A stretch of 64,000 bases of DNA from CBFDBF01 sp050291465. GTDB taxonomy: Bacteria > Pseudomonadota > Gammaproteobacteria > Chromatiales > Chromatiaceae. Below are positions 7,743 through 15,172 of this stretch, piece after piece. The stretch covers positions 124,001-188,000 of the forward strand of contig JBNKJV010000005.1 in assembly GCA_050291465.1 (NCBI GenBank), in the 5' to 3' direction. The translations under genes were made by a program, and so were the position numbers. Within the stretch, counting starts at the first letter, position 1, and each line of letters starts with the position of its first letter. The notes under the pieces were generated by a model. The model searched no databases and was not told the DNA's origin. It saw only the letters and a program-made list of their open reading frames with translations.

Positions 7743-8588
7743 TTACATCAGGCTCATTTTTACTTCGTACACGCCGCCGATCACCAGATATTCGTTTTCA
7801 CCCTTCAGCAGATCCGGCAGGAGACCGGGCAAAAACAGCAGTTTTACCAGCGGGACTTGGGCCTCAAGGATGTAGTCCCCGAATTCGTCCGCCCGTTCGC
7901 GGTCATCGGTAAAGGAGTTGAGGTTGTTCAATACCAGTATGTAATGGCGTTTCCTGGGTTGTGCCAGGACCTCGTGTTCATCAATACGGTTTACTCCGCG
8001 ATACAGGGTGATGTGCTTCTGCCCCGGAAACCTCCTGCGGATCTCGTACTGACAGTAGCTGTAGAGCAGGTCGAACTGGGCTTCCAGACCGTTGGTGCTG
8101 TACAGGCCCTGGGCACGCATGGCCAGGTAGGCCGAGTAGTTGTCGGAGGTAAAGTCTCCCAGCGGGCCCAGATGATTGCGCGGCAGCAGGCCGAAGCGCG
8201 ACTCCACCCAGCTCTTCAGTACCGCGCCCTCCTTGCCGTCGGAGTCAAACAGCCAGCCGCGCAGCATGCGCAGATAGTCGGCCTTGTCCCGTTTGCTGCG
8301 GCGGGAGTTAGGATCGAATCCCGCTTCATCCAGGTGATCGAACAGAAATGCCGAGCGCATATAGCTTTTGAAGTTTTCCGCCCGGTCCGCAGCATCTTCG
8401 ATGGTGTTCAGGGTAAGGAACAGGTCGGAATTCAGGTCCTCGACGCAGTCCAGGTAGAGGGGGGCCGGATTACGCTGAAAGGTAAGGCTGCCGAGGATCA
8501 CCGCCGGAAGATTGCAGCGGTTCACCGGCAGGCGCGCGTGGGCGGGCAGCGTGGGGTTTTCCCCCGTTGTTTGTCTGTGATCATTCAT
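7743..8588 (-). CDS. draT: NAD(+)-dinitrogen-reductase ADP-ribosyltransferase
   Basis: A 281-residue DraT. It transfers ADP-ribose from NAD to an arginine of NifH (here Arg101) to switch nitrogenase off in response to ammonium or energy loss. Family features visible: LYRGVNRI (the Arg of the R-S-E triad region), LNNLNSFTDDRERADEFGDY, and near the C terminus KGENEYLVIGG, which holds the catalytic ExE. It is divergent from nifH, and the NifA-type site at 8576-8591 overlaps its start codon. No draG (the removing hydrolase) lies in the window; the SIR2-like gene is directly downstream. I see no sigma-54 promoter pointing into draT. Confidence 0.92.
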   Translation of the reverse strand: MNDHRQTTGENPTLPAHARLPVNRCNLPAVILGSLTFQRNPAPLYLDCVEDLNSDLFLTLNTIEDAADRAENFKSYMRSAFLFDHLDEAGFDPNSRRSKRDKADYLRMLRGWLFDSDGKEGAVLKSWVESRFGLLPRNHLGPLGDFTSDNYSAYLAMRAQGLYSTNGLEAQFDLLYSYCQYEIRRRFPGQKHITLYRGVNRIDEHEVLAQPRKRHYILVLNNLNSFTDDRERADEFGDYILEAQVPLVKLLFLPGLLPDLLKGENEYLVIGGVYEVKMSLM

Positions 8589-8591
8589 ACA
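8576..8591 (+). promoter_or_regulatory. NifA-type upstream activator site for nifH
   Basis: TGT GATCATTCAT ACA, an exact TGT-N10-ACA match, about 98 bases before the nifH -24 element. It overlaps the divergent draT start codon (8586-8588), so NifA binding could also affect draT. Confidence 0.8.
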
Positions 8592-8688
8592 AAAAGCAGG
8601 GAATTGTAGTAAACGCGACCCTGTTCGTTTCTCGCGGAAACGCCATAAATACCTTCAAAAACATATAGATATAAGCCGATCTGGTTTT

Positions 8689-8703
8689 TGGCACGCCCCT
8701 TGC
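8689..8703 (+). promoter_or_regulatory. Sigma-54 promoter of nifH
   Basis: TGGCACGCCCCTTGC: consensus -24/-12 element with exact GG-N10-GC spacing, 83 bases before the nifH ATG. Together with the upstream site at 8576 this is a typical NifA-dependent promoter. Confidence 0.93.
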
Positions 8704-8786
8704 TCATAGCTAACTGTACCGGTGACCCGTTGTAAGAAGTTTTTGTCACCCAACTGAATTATCAACTTGAAGCAAGGAGATCCAAC

Positions 8787-9680
8787 ATGGCGCTGCGTCA
8801 ATGTGCAATCTACGGTAAAGGTGGTATCGGTAAGTCTACCACCACTCAGAACCTGGTGGCTGGTCTGGCCGAACTGGGCAAGAAAGTCATGATCGTCGGC
8901 TGCGACCCCAAGGCCGACTCCACCCGCCTTATTCTTCACTCCAAGGCGCAGAATACCATCATGGAGATGGCGGCCGAGGCCGGTACTGTGGAGGACCTGG
9001 AGCTGGAAGATGTGTTGAAGACCGGCTATGGCGACATCAAGTGCGTCGAGTCCGGCGGTCCGGAGCCGGGTGTCGGCTGCGCCGGCCGCGGTGTTATCAC
9101 CGCCATCAACTTTCTGGAAGAAGAGGGCGCCTATGAAGAAGACCTCGACTTCGTCTTCTACGACGTGCTGGGCGACGTGGTGTGCGGTGGTTTCGCCATG
9201 CCCATCCGTGAGAATAAGGCCCAGGAGATCTACATCGTTGTATCCGGCGAGATGATGGCCATGTACGCCGCCAACAACATCTCCAAGGGTATCGTGAAGT
9301 ATGCCAATTCCGGCGGTGTACGTCTGGCCGGTCTGATCTGTAACTCACGTAACACCGATCGCGAGGACGAGCTCATCATCGCCCTGGCCGAGAAGCTGGG
9401 CACCCAGATGATCCACTTCGTTCCCCGTGACAACGTGGTACAGCGTGCCGAGATCCGGCGTATGACCGTGATCGAGTACGATCCGAGCGCCAAGCAGGCG
9501 GACGAGTACCGTGCTCTTGCGCAGAAGGTGATCGACAACAAGATGTTCGTCATTCCCACCCCTTGCACCATGGATGAGCTGGAAGATCTGCTGATGGAGT
9601 TCGGCATTATGGAGGAAGAGGATGAGAGCATCATCGGTCAGACCGCTGCGTCGGAGAGTTGTGCGGTAGCGGCGCCGTAA
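8787..9680 (+). CDS. nifH: Nitrogenase iron protein (dinitrogenase reductase)
   Basis: A 297-residue NifH, the ATP-dependent electron donor to the MoFe protein. The Walker A loop is GKGGIGKS (residues 10-17). The 4Fe-4S ligands are Cys98 (in GVGCAGRG) and Cys133 (in DVVCGG). Arg101, just after Cys98, is the residue modified by DraT, whose gene lies divergently next door. The start is preceded by AAGGAG. nifH heads the nifHDKT operon behind a sigma-54 promoter. A 120-base gap with an 8-bp hairpin separates it from nifD. Sequence is close to textbook NifH; nothing is missing. Confidence 0.98.
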   Translation: MALRQCAIYGKGGIGKSTTTQNLVAGLAELGKKVMIVGCDPKADSTRLILHSKAQNTIMEMAAEAGTVEDLELEDVLKTGYGDIKCVESGGPEPGVGCAGRGVITAINFLEEEGAYEEDLDFVFYDVLGDVVCGGFAMPIRENKAQEIYIVVSGEMMAMYAANNISKGIVKYANSGGVRLAGLICNSRNTDREDELIIALAEKLGTQMIHFVPRDNVVQRAEIRRMTVIEYDPSAKQADEYRALAQKVIDNKMFVIPTPCTMDELEDLLMEFGIMEEEDESIIGQTAASESCAVAAP

Positions 9681-9702
9681 GCCATGTGATTGATACGAGG
9701 GG

Positions 9703-9722
9703 ATCCCGACCTCTGTCGGGAT
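9703..9722 (+). other. Stem-loop between nifH and nifD
   Basis: Perfect 8-bp inverted repeat ATCCCGAC-CTCT-GTCGGGAT, 23 bases past the nifH stop, with no T-tract. It is not a classical terminator. In other diazotrophs hairpins at this place protect nifH mRNA and raise NifH over NifDK; that role here is inference. Confidence 0.7.
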
Positions 9723-9765
9723 AACCGCAGAATTAATCAGTACATCGTTAGTTCCATTACCCGTA

Positions 9766-9785
9766 GTCCACAGATTGGTGGCGCG
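9766..9785 (+). repeat. 20-bp direct repeat, copy before nifD
   Basis: GTCCACAGATTGGTGGCGCG, ending 15 bases before the nifD ATG. The identical 20 bases occur at 11428-11447, ending 14 bases before the nifK ATG. Confidence 0.9.
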
Positions 9786-9800
9786 GGATAGGAGACAGAT

Positions 9801-11261
9801 ATGTCAGCATTGACGAAAGAAGAGACCGAAGCCCTCATCCAGGAGGTGCTGGAGGTCTATCCGGAAAAGGCGAAAGAAGACCGCGCCAAGCATCTGGCGG
9901 TCAACGATCAATCGGTGGAGCAGTCCAAGAAGTGCATCACCTCCAACCGTAAATCCTTGCCGGGCGTAATGACCATTCGAGGTTGCGCCTACGCGGGTTC
10001 CAAGGGTGTGGTGTGGGGTCCCATCAAGGACATGATCCACATCTCCCACGGTCCTGTGGGATGCGGTCAGTACTCCCGCGCAGGACGCCGCAACTATTAT
10101 GTTGGGGCCACAGGAGTGAACACCTTCGGCACCATGAACTTTACCTCCGATTTTCAGGAGAAGGACATCGTATTCGGCGGGGACAAGAAGCTGACCAAAC
10201 TGATAGAAGAGGTGGAACAGCTGTTCCCCCTGAACAAGGGTATCTCGGTGCAGTCCGAGTGCCCCATCGGTCTCATCGGTGACGACATCGAGGCGGTCGC
10301 CAAGGCGAGTTCCAAGGAACTCAGCAAGCCTGTGGTGCCTGTGCGCTGTGAAGGCTTCCGCGGTGTTTCACAGTCCCTGGGTCACCATATCGCCAATGAC
10401 GCCATCCGCGACCACATGCTCGGCAAGGAGCAGAGTGAAGCGGGTCCCTACGATGTAGCCATCCTGGGGGATTACAACATCGGTGGTGACGCCTGGTCCT
10501 CACGTATCCTGCTGGAAGAGATGGGTCTCAATGTGGTCGCCCAGTGGTCCGGTGACGGCACCGTGGCCGAGATGGAGCGCACCCCGGCGGTGAAACTGAA
10601 CCTGCTGCACTGTTACCGTTCCATGAACTACATCTCCCGGCATATGGAAGAGAAGTTCGGTATCCCCTGGATGGAATACAACTTCTTCGGTCCCACCAAG
10701 ATCGCCGAGTCCCTGCGCGCCATCGCAGAGAAGTTCGATGACAAGATCAAAGAGGGCGCCGAGAAGGTTATCGAGAAGTACACCGCGGAGTACGAGGCGG
10801 TGATCGCCAAATACAAGCCGCGTCTCGAAGGCAAGAAGGTGATGCTCTATGTCGGCGGCTTGCGTCCACGACACATCATCGGCGCCTACGAGGATCTGGG
10901 TATGGAGGTGGTCGGCACCGGCTACGAGTTCGCTCATAACGACGACTACGACCGCACCATCAAGGATATGGGTAACGCAACTCTGATCTACGACGACGTG
11001 ACCGGCTACGAATTCGAGGAGTTCGTGAAGAAGATCAAGCCTGACCTGATCGGTTCCGGTATCAAGGAGAAGTACATCTTCCAGAAGATGGGCATCCCCT
11101 TTCGTCAGATGCACTCCTGGGATTACTCAGGTCCCTATCACGGCTACGACGGCTTCGCCATCTTTGCCCGCGATATGGACATGACCCTGAACAATCCCTG
11201 CTGGGGCAAGCTGCAGGCTCCCTGGCTGAAGCAAGAGGAATCGGCGAAAGCCGCGGCGTGA
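9801..11261 (+). CDS. nifD: Nitrogenase MoFe protein alpha chain
   Basis: A 486-residue NifD. P-cluster ligands are Cys62, Cys88 and Cys154, at the same numbers as in Azotobacter vinelandii. The FeMo-co ligands are Cys271 (in LNLLHCYRSMNY) and His438 (in FRQMHSWDYSGPYHGYDGF). It pairs with NifK to form the alpha2-beta2 MoFe protein that reduces N2. The ATG at 9801 follows AGGAGA. It is followed by a 200-base gap holding an inverted repeat before nifK, an unusually long gap for this pair. Confidence 0.98.
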   Translation: MSALTKEETEALIQEVLEVYPEKAKEDRAKHLAVNDQSVEQSKKCITSNRKSLPGVMTIRGCAYAGSKGVVWGPIKDMIHISHGPVGCGQYSRAGRRNYYVGATGVNTFGTMNFTSDFQEKDIVFGGDKKLTKLIEEVEQLFPLNKGISVQSECPIGLIGDDIEAVAKASSKELSKPVVPVRCEGFRGVSQSLGHHIANDAIRDHMLGKEQSEAGPYDVAILGDYNIGGDAWSSRILLEEMGLNVVAQWSGDGTVAEMERTPAVKLNLLHCYRSMNYISRHMEEKFGIPWMEYNFFGPTKIAESLRAIAEKFDDKIKEGAEKVIEKYTAEYEAVIAKYKPRLEGKKVMLYVGGLRPRHIIGAYEDLGMEVVGTGYEFAHNDDYDRTIKDMGNATLIYDDVTGYEFEEFVKKIKPDLIGSGIKEKYIFQKMGIPFRQMHSWDYSGPYHGYDGFAIFARDMDMTLNNPCWGKLQAPWLKQEESAKAAA

Positions 11262-11269
11262 CACTGCTC

Positions 11270-11377
11270 GCCACGGAGACGCGGAGTTCACAGAGAGGAT
11301 GAATAGTGATTTTTGCAAGAGCACACGGCAGTTCGAGTTTCAGTTCAATAACTTTGTGTTCTCTGTGCCTCTGTGGC
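11270..11377. repeat. CACGGAG-type long inverted repeat in nifD-nifK gap
   Basis: Left arm 11270-11296 begins GCCACGGAGACGCGGAG; right arm 11352-11377 ends CTCTGTGCCTCTGTGGC. The arms are imperfectly complementary around a 55-base centre. Related copies lie at 44694, 47166, 48832, 54787 and 62269, all between genes. Confidence 0.75.
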
Positions 11378-11427
11378 GGAAATGAGAGTTAACCGGTCAG
11401 TTGAATTTTTGATTATCTAACTCGTCT

Positions 11428-11447
11428 GTCCACAGATTGGTGGCGCG
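11428..11447 (+). repeat. 20-bp direct repeat, copy before nifK
   Basis: Exact second copy of the 20 bases found before nifD (9766-9785), followed by AGAGGAGAAAG and the nifK ATG. Confidence 0.9.
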
Positions 11448-11461
11448 AGAGGAGAAAGACC

Positions 11462-13033
11462 ATGAGCCAAGTAGTAGAAGACATCAAACCCAGCTATCCC
11501 CTGTTTCGTGAAGACGAATACATTGAGACGCTGACCAACAAGCAGGAAAAGTACGAGGGCAAGGACTCACAGGAGAAGATCGACCATACCTTCCTGTGGA
11601 CCACCACGGAAGAGTACAAGGAGCTGAACTTTGCCCGCGAGGCCCTGACCATCAACCCGGCCAAGGCGTGTCAGCCCCTCGGCGCGGTGCTCTGTGCCCT
11701 GGGCTTTGAGAAGACCCTGCCTTATGTGCACGGTTCCCAGGGTTGTACCGCCTACTTCCGCACTTACTTCAACCGCCACTTCAAGGAGCCGGTGGCCTGT
11801 GTTTCCGACTCCATGACCGAAGACGCGGCGGTGTTCGGCGGGCAGAAGAATATGTTCGACGGCCTGGAGAACGCCAAGGCGCTCTATAAGCCGGAGATGA
11901 TCGCGGTCTCCACTACCTGTATGGCGGAGGTGATCGGTGACGACCTGAACGCCTTCATCGGTAATGCTAAAAGTGAGGGACATATTCCTGCGGATTTTCC
12001 GACTCCCTTTGCGCATACGCCGAGTTTTGTCGGCAGTCACACCACCGGCTGGGATAATATGTTCGAGGGTGTGCAGCGTTACTTCACCCTCAATGAGATG
12101 GAAGACAAGGAAGTGGGCAGTAACGGCAAGATCAACATCGTGCCGGGCTTCGAGACCTATCTCGGTAACTTCCGCGTGATCAAACGCATGATGGAAGAGA
12201 TGGGTGTGGAATACAGCCTGCTGAGCGATCCCAGTGACGTGCTGGATACCCCGGCGGACGGCGAGTACCGCATGTACGACGGCGGTACCTCCATTGCCGA
12301 GGTGAAGGATGCGCCGAATGCAATCGATACACTGCTGCTGCAGCCTTGGCAGCTGGTGAAGACCCGCAAGTTCGTGAAGGGTACCTGGAATCAGCCGGCC
12401 AGCGATGTTCAGCTGCCCATGGGGCTGGATGCCACCGACGAGTTCCTGATGAAAGTCTCGGAACTGACCGGCAAACCGATCCCCGAGTCTCTGACCCGCG
12501 AGCGCGGAGTACTGGTGGACATGATGACCGACAGCCATGCCTGGCTGCATGGCAAGAAGTTCGCGCTTTACGGTGATGCGGACTTCGTTATGGGCCTGAC
12601 CCGCTTCCTGCTGGAACTGGGCGCCGAGCCGACCACCATCCTTTGCCAGCACGCCAACAAGCGCTGGAGAAAGGCGATGGAGACGATGCTCTCCGAGTCA
12701 CCTTACGGCCAGAACAGCGAGGTGCTCGTCGGCAAGGATCTGTGGCACCTCCGTTCGCTGATGTTCACCAACAAGCCGGACTTCATGATCGGTAACAGCT
12801 ACGGCAAGTTCATCCAGCGCGATACTCTGAAGAAGGGCAAGGAGTTCGAGGTGCCGCTGATCCGTATCGGTTTCCCGATCTTCGACCGGCATCACATGCA
12901 TCGCGATACCACGCTGGGTTACGAGGGTGCCATGTATATGCTCAAGACCCTGGTTAACGCGGTACTGGAACGTCTCGATGAAGAGACCCGCGAGATGGGG
13001 GTTACTGACTACAACTACGATCTGGTTCGGTAG
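11462..13033 (+). CDS. nifK: Nitrogenase MoFe protein beta chain
   Basis: A 523-residue NifK, the same length class as Azotobacter NifK. P-cluster ligands Cys70 (NPAKACQP), Cys95 (GSQGCTAYF) and Cys153 (STTCMAEVIGDD) are all at the Azotobacter numbers. The long N-terminal extension typical of Azotobacter-type NifK (residues 1-50) is present. It forms the MoFe tetramer with NifD. The start has a strong AGAGGAG site. It is followed by a GC-rich hairpin and then nifT. Confidence 0.98.
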   Translation: MSQVVEDIKPSYPLFREDEYIETLTNKQEKYEGKDSQEKIDHTFLWTTTEEYKELNFAREALTINPAKACQPLGAVLCALGFEKTLPYVHGSQGCTAYFRTYFNRHFKEPVACVSDSMTEDAAVFGGQKNMFDGLENAKALYKPEMIAVSTTCMAEVIGDDLNAFIGNAKSEGHIPADFPTPFAHTPSFVGSHTTGWDNMFEGVQRYFTLNEMEDKEVGSNGKINIVPGFETYLGNFRVIKRMMEEMGVEYSLLSDPSDVLDTPADGEYRMYDGGTSIAEVKDAPNAIDTLLLQPWQLVKTRKFVKGTWNQPASDVQLPMGLDATDEFLMKVSELTGKPIPESLTRERGVLVDMMTDSHAWLHGKKFALYGDADFVMGLTRFLLELGAEPTTILCQHANKRWRKAMETMLSESPYGQNSEVLVGKDLWHLRSLMFTNKPDFMIGNSYGKFIQRDTLKKGKEFEVPLIRIGFPIFDRHHMHRDTTLGYEGAMYMLKTLVNAVLERLDEETREMGVTDYNYDLVR

Positions 13034-13055
13034 TCAAACCTGGTTCGCAAGTCCG

Positions 13056-13098
13056 CTCGCTCCTGCAATTTACGCCCCTTCCGGCAGGGGCGGGCGAG
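13056..13098 (+). other. GC-rich nested hairpin after nifK
   Basis: GCCCCT-TCCGGC-AGGGGC (13074-13091) nested in a CTCGC/GCGAG pair (13056-13060 and 13094-13098). No T-run follows, so it is more likely a transcript-stabilising or attenuating structure than a strong terminator; nifT starts 38 bases later. Confidence 0.5.
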
Positions 13099-13135
13099 AC
13101 TGGCGACATAACGCCCCGAGATTGAGGAACAGCCC

Positions 13136-13348
13136 ATGCCCAATGTAATGATCAGAGTGAAAGATAACGGAGCACTCCTGTTCTATATCGCCAAAAAGGA
13201 TATGGAAGAGGAGATCGCCTCCGTGGAGAAGGACACCGATGCGGAGTGGGGTGGAGAGGTTGAATTGACGGACGGCTCGAAATACTACATCGACCCCATC
13301 AGTCCGCCACCGACCTTTCCCACCACGCTGCGTTTTCGGCGCGCCTGA
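13136..13348 (+). CDS. nifT: NifT/FixU family protein
   Basis: A 70-residue NifT. The family pattern is clear: MIRVKDNGALLFYIAKKDMEE, then GGEVELTDGSKYYIDP and a short basic end. NifT is conserved right after nifK in many diazotrophs, is not essential in those tested, and its biochemical role is unsettled. The length is normal (64-75). The next gene begins 56 bases downstream. Confidence 0.93.
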   Translation: MPNVMIRVKDNGALLFYIAKKDMEEEIASVEKDTDAEWGGEVELTDGSKYYIDPISPPPTFPTTLRFRRA

Positions 13349-13404
13349 CCAGAGCGGCGTAGAGACGTCTTTGATTCTTCAACAACAGGTAACAGGAGCC
13401 CGCT

Positions 13405-14121
13405 ATGATCGCTACACCCATATCCGACGAAATTGCCCTGCGTATCGGTTTGGCGGCGCGGGAGTTGCCGGATACCGATGCGGCCCGACTATTGCGGGTA
13501 CTGGATGACGCCATCGGGCTTCCGCCTACTATCAACTCCCTGTCCGGATTGACGGTGAAGAATCTGAAAAAAGCGAGCGATGGAGAGCTGGCCGATGTTG
13601 ACGGTGCTGCAATCAAATCCGCCCTGGCCTGTCTAAAGGGCGAGGCCGGCCTGCAGCATGAACCGCTGCCGGCGGTGATGCCTTATACGGACGGCGACCT
13701 GCCCAACAGCATCCGTATCGCCTGCGCCTCTAACCGGGGAGAGTTGCTGGACGGCCATTTCGGATCCTGCCGCCGCTTTCTGGTGTACCAGGTGTCGGGG
13801 GCCGAGAGCCGGTTGATCGGGATACGGGAAGTGGATGACAGCCAGGAGGTTGATGACAAGAACGGATACCGGACGTCACTTGTCAGCGATTGTCAGATCC
13901 TGTTTGTCGCCTCCATCGGCGGACCGGCGGCGGCCAAAGTGGTGAAGAGCGGCGTGCATCCTGTGAAAAAACCTCAGGGTGGAAATGCGTCGGACGAGAT
14001 CAGGGCGTTGCAGGACGTCATCGGTGAGAATCCCTCGCCCTGGCTGGCCAAAGTGATGGGTCATGACGCGGAACAGAGGATTCGTTTCGAAAGAGACGAG
14101 ATGGAACAGAACGAGGAGTAG
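13405..14121 (+). CDS. nifY: NifY/NafY-type FeMo-cofactor binding protein
   Basis: A 238-residue two-domain protein. The N-terminal part (about 1-85) is helical and resembles the NafY N-terminal domain (ARELPDTDAARLLRVLDDAIGLPP). The C-terminal part (about 100-215) is a NifX/NafY core: IRIACASNRGELLDGHFGSCRRFLVYQV, then CQILFVASIGGPAAAKVVKSGVHPVK. NifY and NafY hold apo-NifDK or FeMo-co during maturation of the MoFe protein. The His in the DGHFG motif corresponds to the cofactor-binding loop in relatives. The position directly after nifT matches Azotobacter nifHDKTY. Whether it is NifY or NafY cannot be decided from sequence alone. Confidence 0.85.
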   Translation: MIATPISDEIALRIGLAARELPDTDAARLLRVLDDAIGLPPTINSLSGLTVKNLKKASDGELADVDGAAIKSALACLKGEAGLQHEPLPAVMPYTDGDLPNSIRIACASNRGELLDGHFGSCRRFLVYQVSGAESRLIGIREVDDSQEVDDKNGYRTSLVSDCQILFVASIGGPAAAKVVKSGVHPVKKPQGGNASDEIRALQDVIGENPSPWLAKVMGHDAEQRIRFERDEMEQNEE

Positions 14122-14128
14122 CAGGGCC

Positions 14129-14497
14129 ATGAAGGTAGCGGTGGTAAGCGATGATTTCGAGAACCTGACCGGCAAGGCCGGTAAGGCCCGGCGTTTTCTG
14201 TTGTATGAGGCGGACCGGACCAGCCAGCCGCGGTTGGAACATAGATACGAACTGCCGGAGCGGGTTCCGGTGTTTCATGATCTGCATGATGATGACGTAA
14301 CACCCCATCCTCTTGACGGTACGCTGCTGCTTACCAGCGAAGCGGGAGAGGGCTTCCGCGAGCGACTGCAGCGCCGGGCCATAACGGTGGTAATTACCTC
14401 AGAGCGCGATCCAGAACAGGCGATCATAAAGCTTTTTGACGGCACTCTGCCGGAGGTGGCGCCCACACCCCATCGGGATGGAGCGCACTGCGAATAG
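14129..14497 (+). CDS. Small NifX-core-like nif protein
   Basis: A 122-residue protein. The ATG at 14129 was chosen (8 bases after the nifY stop) because the sequence then opens with MKVAVVSDDFENLTGKAGKARRFLLYE, which matches the first strand-loop-strand of the NifX/NafY core fold, with the HFG loop replaced by GKAGKA. The middle carries DLHDDDVTPHPLDGTLLLTSEAGEGFRERLQRRAI, like the corresponding part of NifX. It is probably a cofactor-carrier relative or a degenerate paralogue. Related small genes after nifY occur in other gammaproteobacterial nif clusters; the function is not established. Confidence 0.65.
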   Translation: MKVAVVSDDFENLTGKAGKARRFLLYEADRTSQPRLEHRYELPERVPVFHDLHDDDVTPHPLDGTLLLTSEAGEGFRERLQRRAITVVITSERDPEQAIIKLFDGTLPEVAPTPHRDGAHCE

Positions 14498-14523
14498 TAC
14501 TGATACCCGCGGGAGGAGACCGA

Positions 14524-14790
14524 ATGATTACCAAAGAACTGTTGAACAGTGTCAGCGATCTGGTAAAGACCGGACCCATTTCGGAGCGGTCGGTGGAACT
14601 GCTGCGGTGCAGCTTTCCCGGTGTCCACTTCACCTACTGTATGGACGACGATGTAATCGGTGTCAGTCCCGTGCTGGAAGACCGGTCCTTCAACCTCTAC
14701 CTGGTGGATAGCAGTAACCATTGCCTCAGTTTTACCCAGGACATGGAAACGGCCAGCGGTCTGGTGCTGGCGGAACTCGAAGAGGACTGA
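14524..14790 (+). CDS. Small conserved nif-cluster protein (DUF6129-like)
   Basis: An 88-residue acidic protein with a GGGAGGAG ribosome binding site. It shows LVKTGPISERSVELLRCSFPGVHFTYCMDDDV followed by a D/E-rich C terminus. It resembles small proteins of unknown function (DUF6129 type) seen beside nifY in gammaproteobacterial nif clusters; that assignment is from memory and moderate. Probably cotranscribed with nifHDKTY, and the last gene of that unit before a 382-base gap. Confidence 0.65.
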   Translation: MITKELLNSVSDLVKTGPISERSVELLRCSFPGVHFTYCMDDDVIGVSPVLEDRSFNLYLVDSSNHCLSFTQDMETASGLVLAELEED

Positions 14791-15172
14791 TTTTTAGGAG
14801 TCTGCTCATGTTCCTTCCTCACGTGTGAGGGAGATTCGGAGGGGGAGGGGATGGCGTAGGAATTGGAAAGCCGCAAAGTAAAGCAAATCACCGCAAAAAC
14901 CCGCGAATCGTATGTATGAAATTTGCGCTTGTTTGCGGTTCTTCGCGTTCATTTGCGGCTAATAAATATACCGGTTTCTGAGTCTCCGCTGCGCTCGGTC
15001 CGGAATGACAAAATAGATGCGGGAAAAATAACACCCTCCTGCTGTCCCCCCTGGAAGGATGCATATTCCTCCCTCGCTTGGCGGGGCCTGCGTCTTAAGC
15101 CTTCCTTGTTGTATGATGTCGTGTCACGGGCGCGACCGGTGCCCGCCGGAGTTTCCGAGGGGAGCATAGATC
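14791..15172. other. Intergenic gap before glgC
   Basis: This 382-base stretch has no gene. It holds the CGCAAAT-type inverted repeat (14869-14960), then a short GTCTCCGCTGCGCTCGGTCCGGAATGAC segment of the kind often seen in dispersed intergenic repeats. I see no TGT-N10-ACA or -24/-12 element here, so glgC either has a sigma-70 promoter that I cannot place or is read through from nif. Confidence 0.6.
14869..14960. repeat. CGCAAAT-type inverted repeat
   Basis: Left arm AGCCGCAAAGTAAAGCAAAT with further CGC(A/G)AA blocks; right arm closes with ATTTGCGGCT. The arms are imperfect complements around a short AT-rich centre. A second copy of the same family lies at 57488-57592. Confidence 0.7.

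Noticed and set aside
7445..7912. Long open frames on the plus strand across the SIR2-draT gap
   Set aside because: They run through REP hairpins and antisense to draT, and have no ribosome site or recognisable protein.
13056..13098. Terminator after nifK
   Set aside because: The hairpin is strong but lacks a T-run, and nifT, usually cotranscribed, follows at once.
9801..14497. Many long antisense open frames across nifD, nifK and nifY
   Set aside because: They are shadows of GC-rich coding DNA on the other strand; their translations are compositionally odd (His, Gln or Arg-rich) and match no family.
14791..15172. NifA-driven promoter for glgC
   Set aside because: No TGT-N10-ACA and no GG-N10-GC element with a TTGC half was found in this gap.
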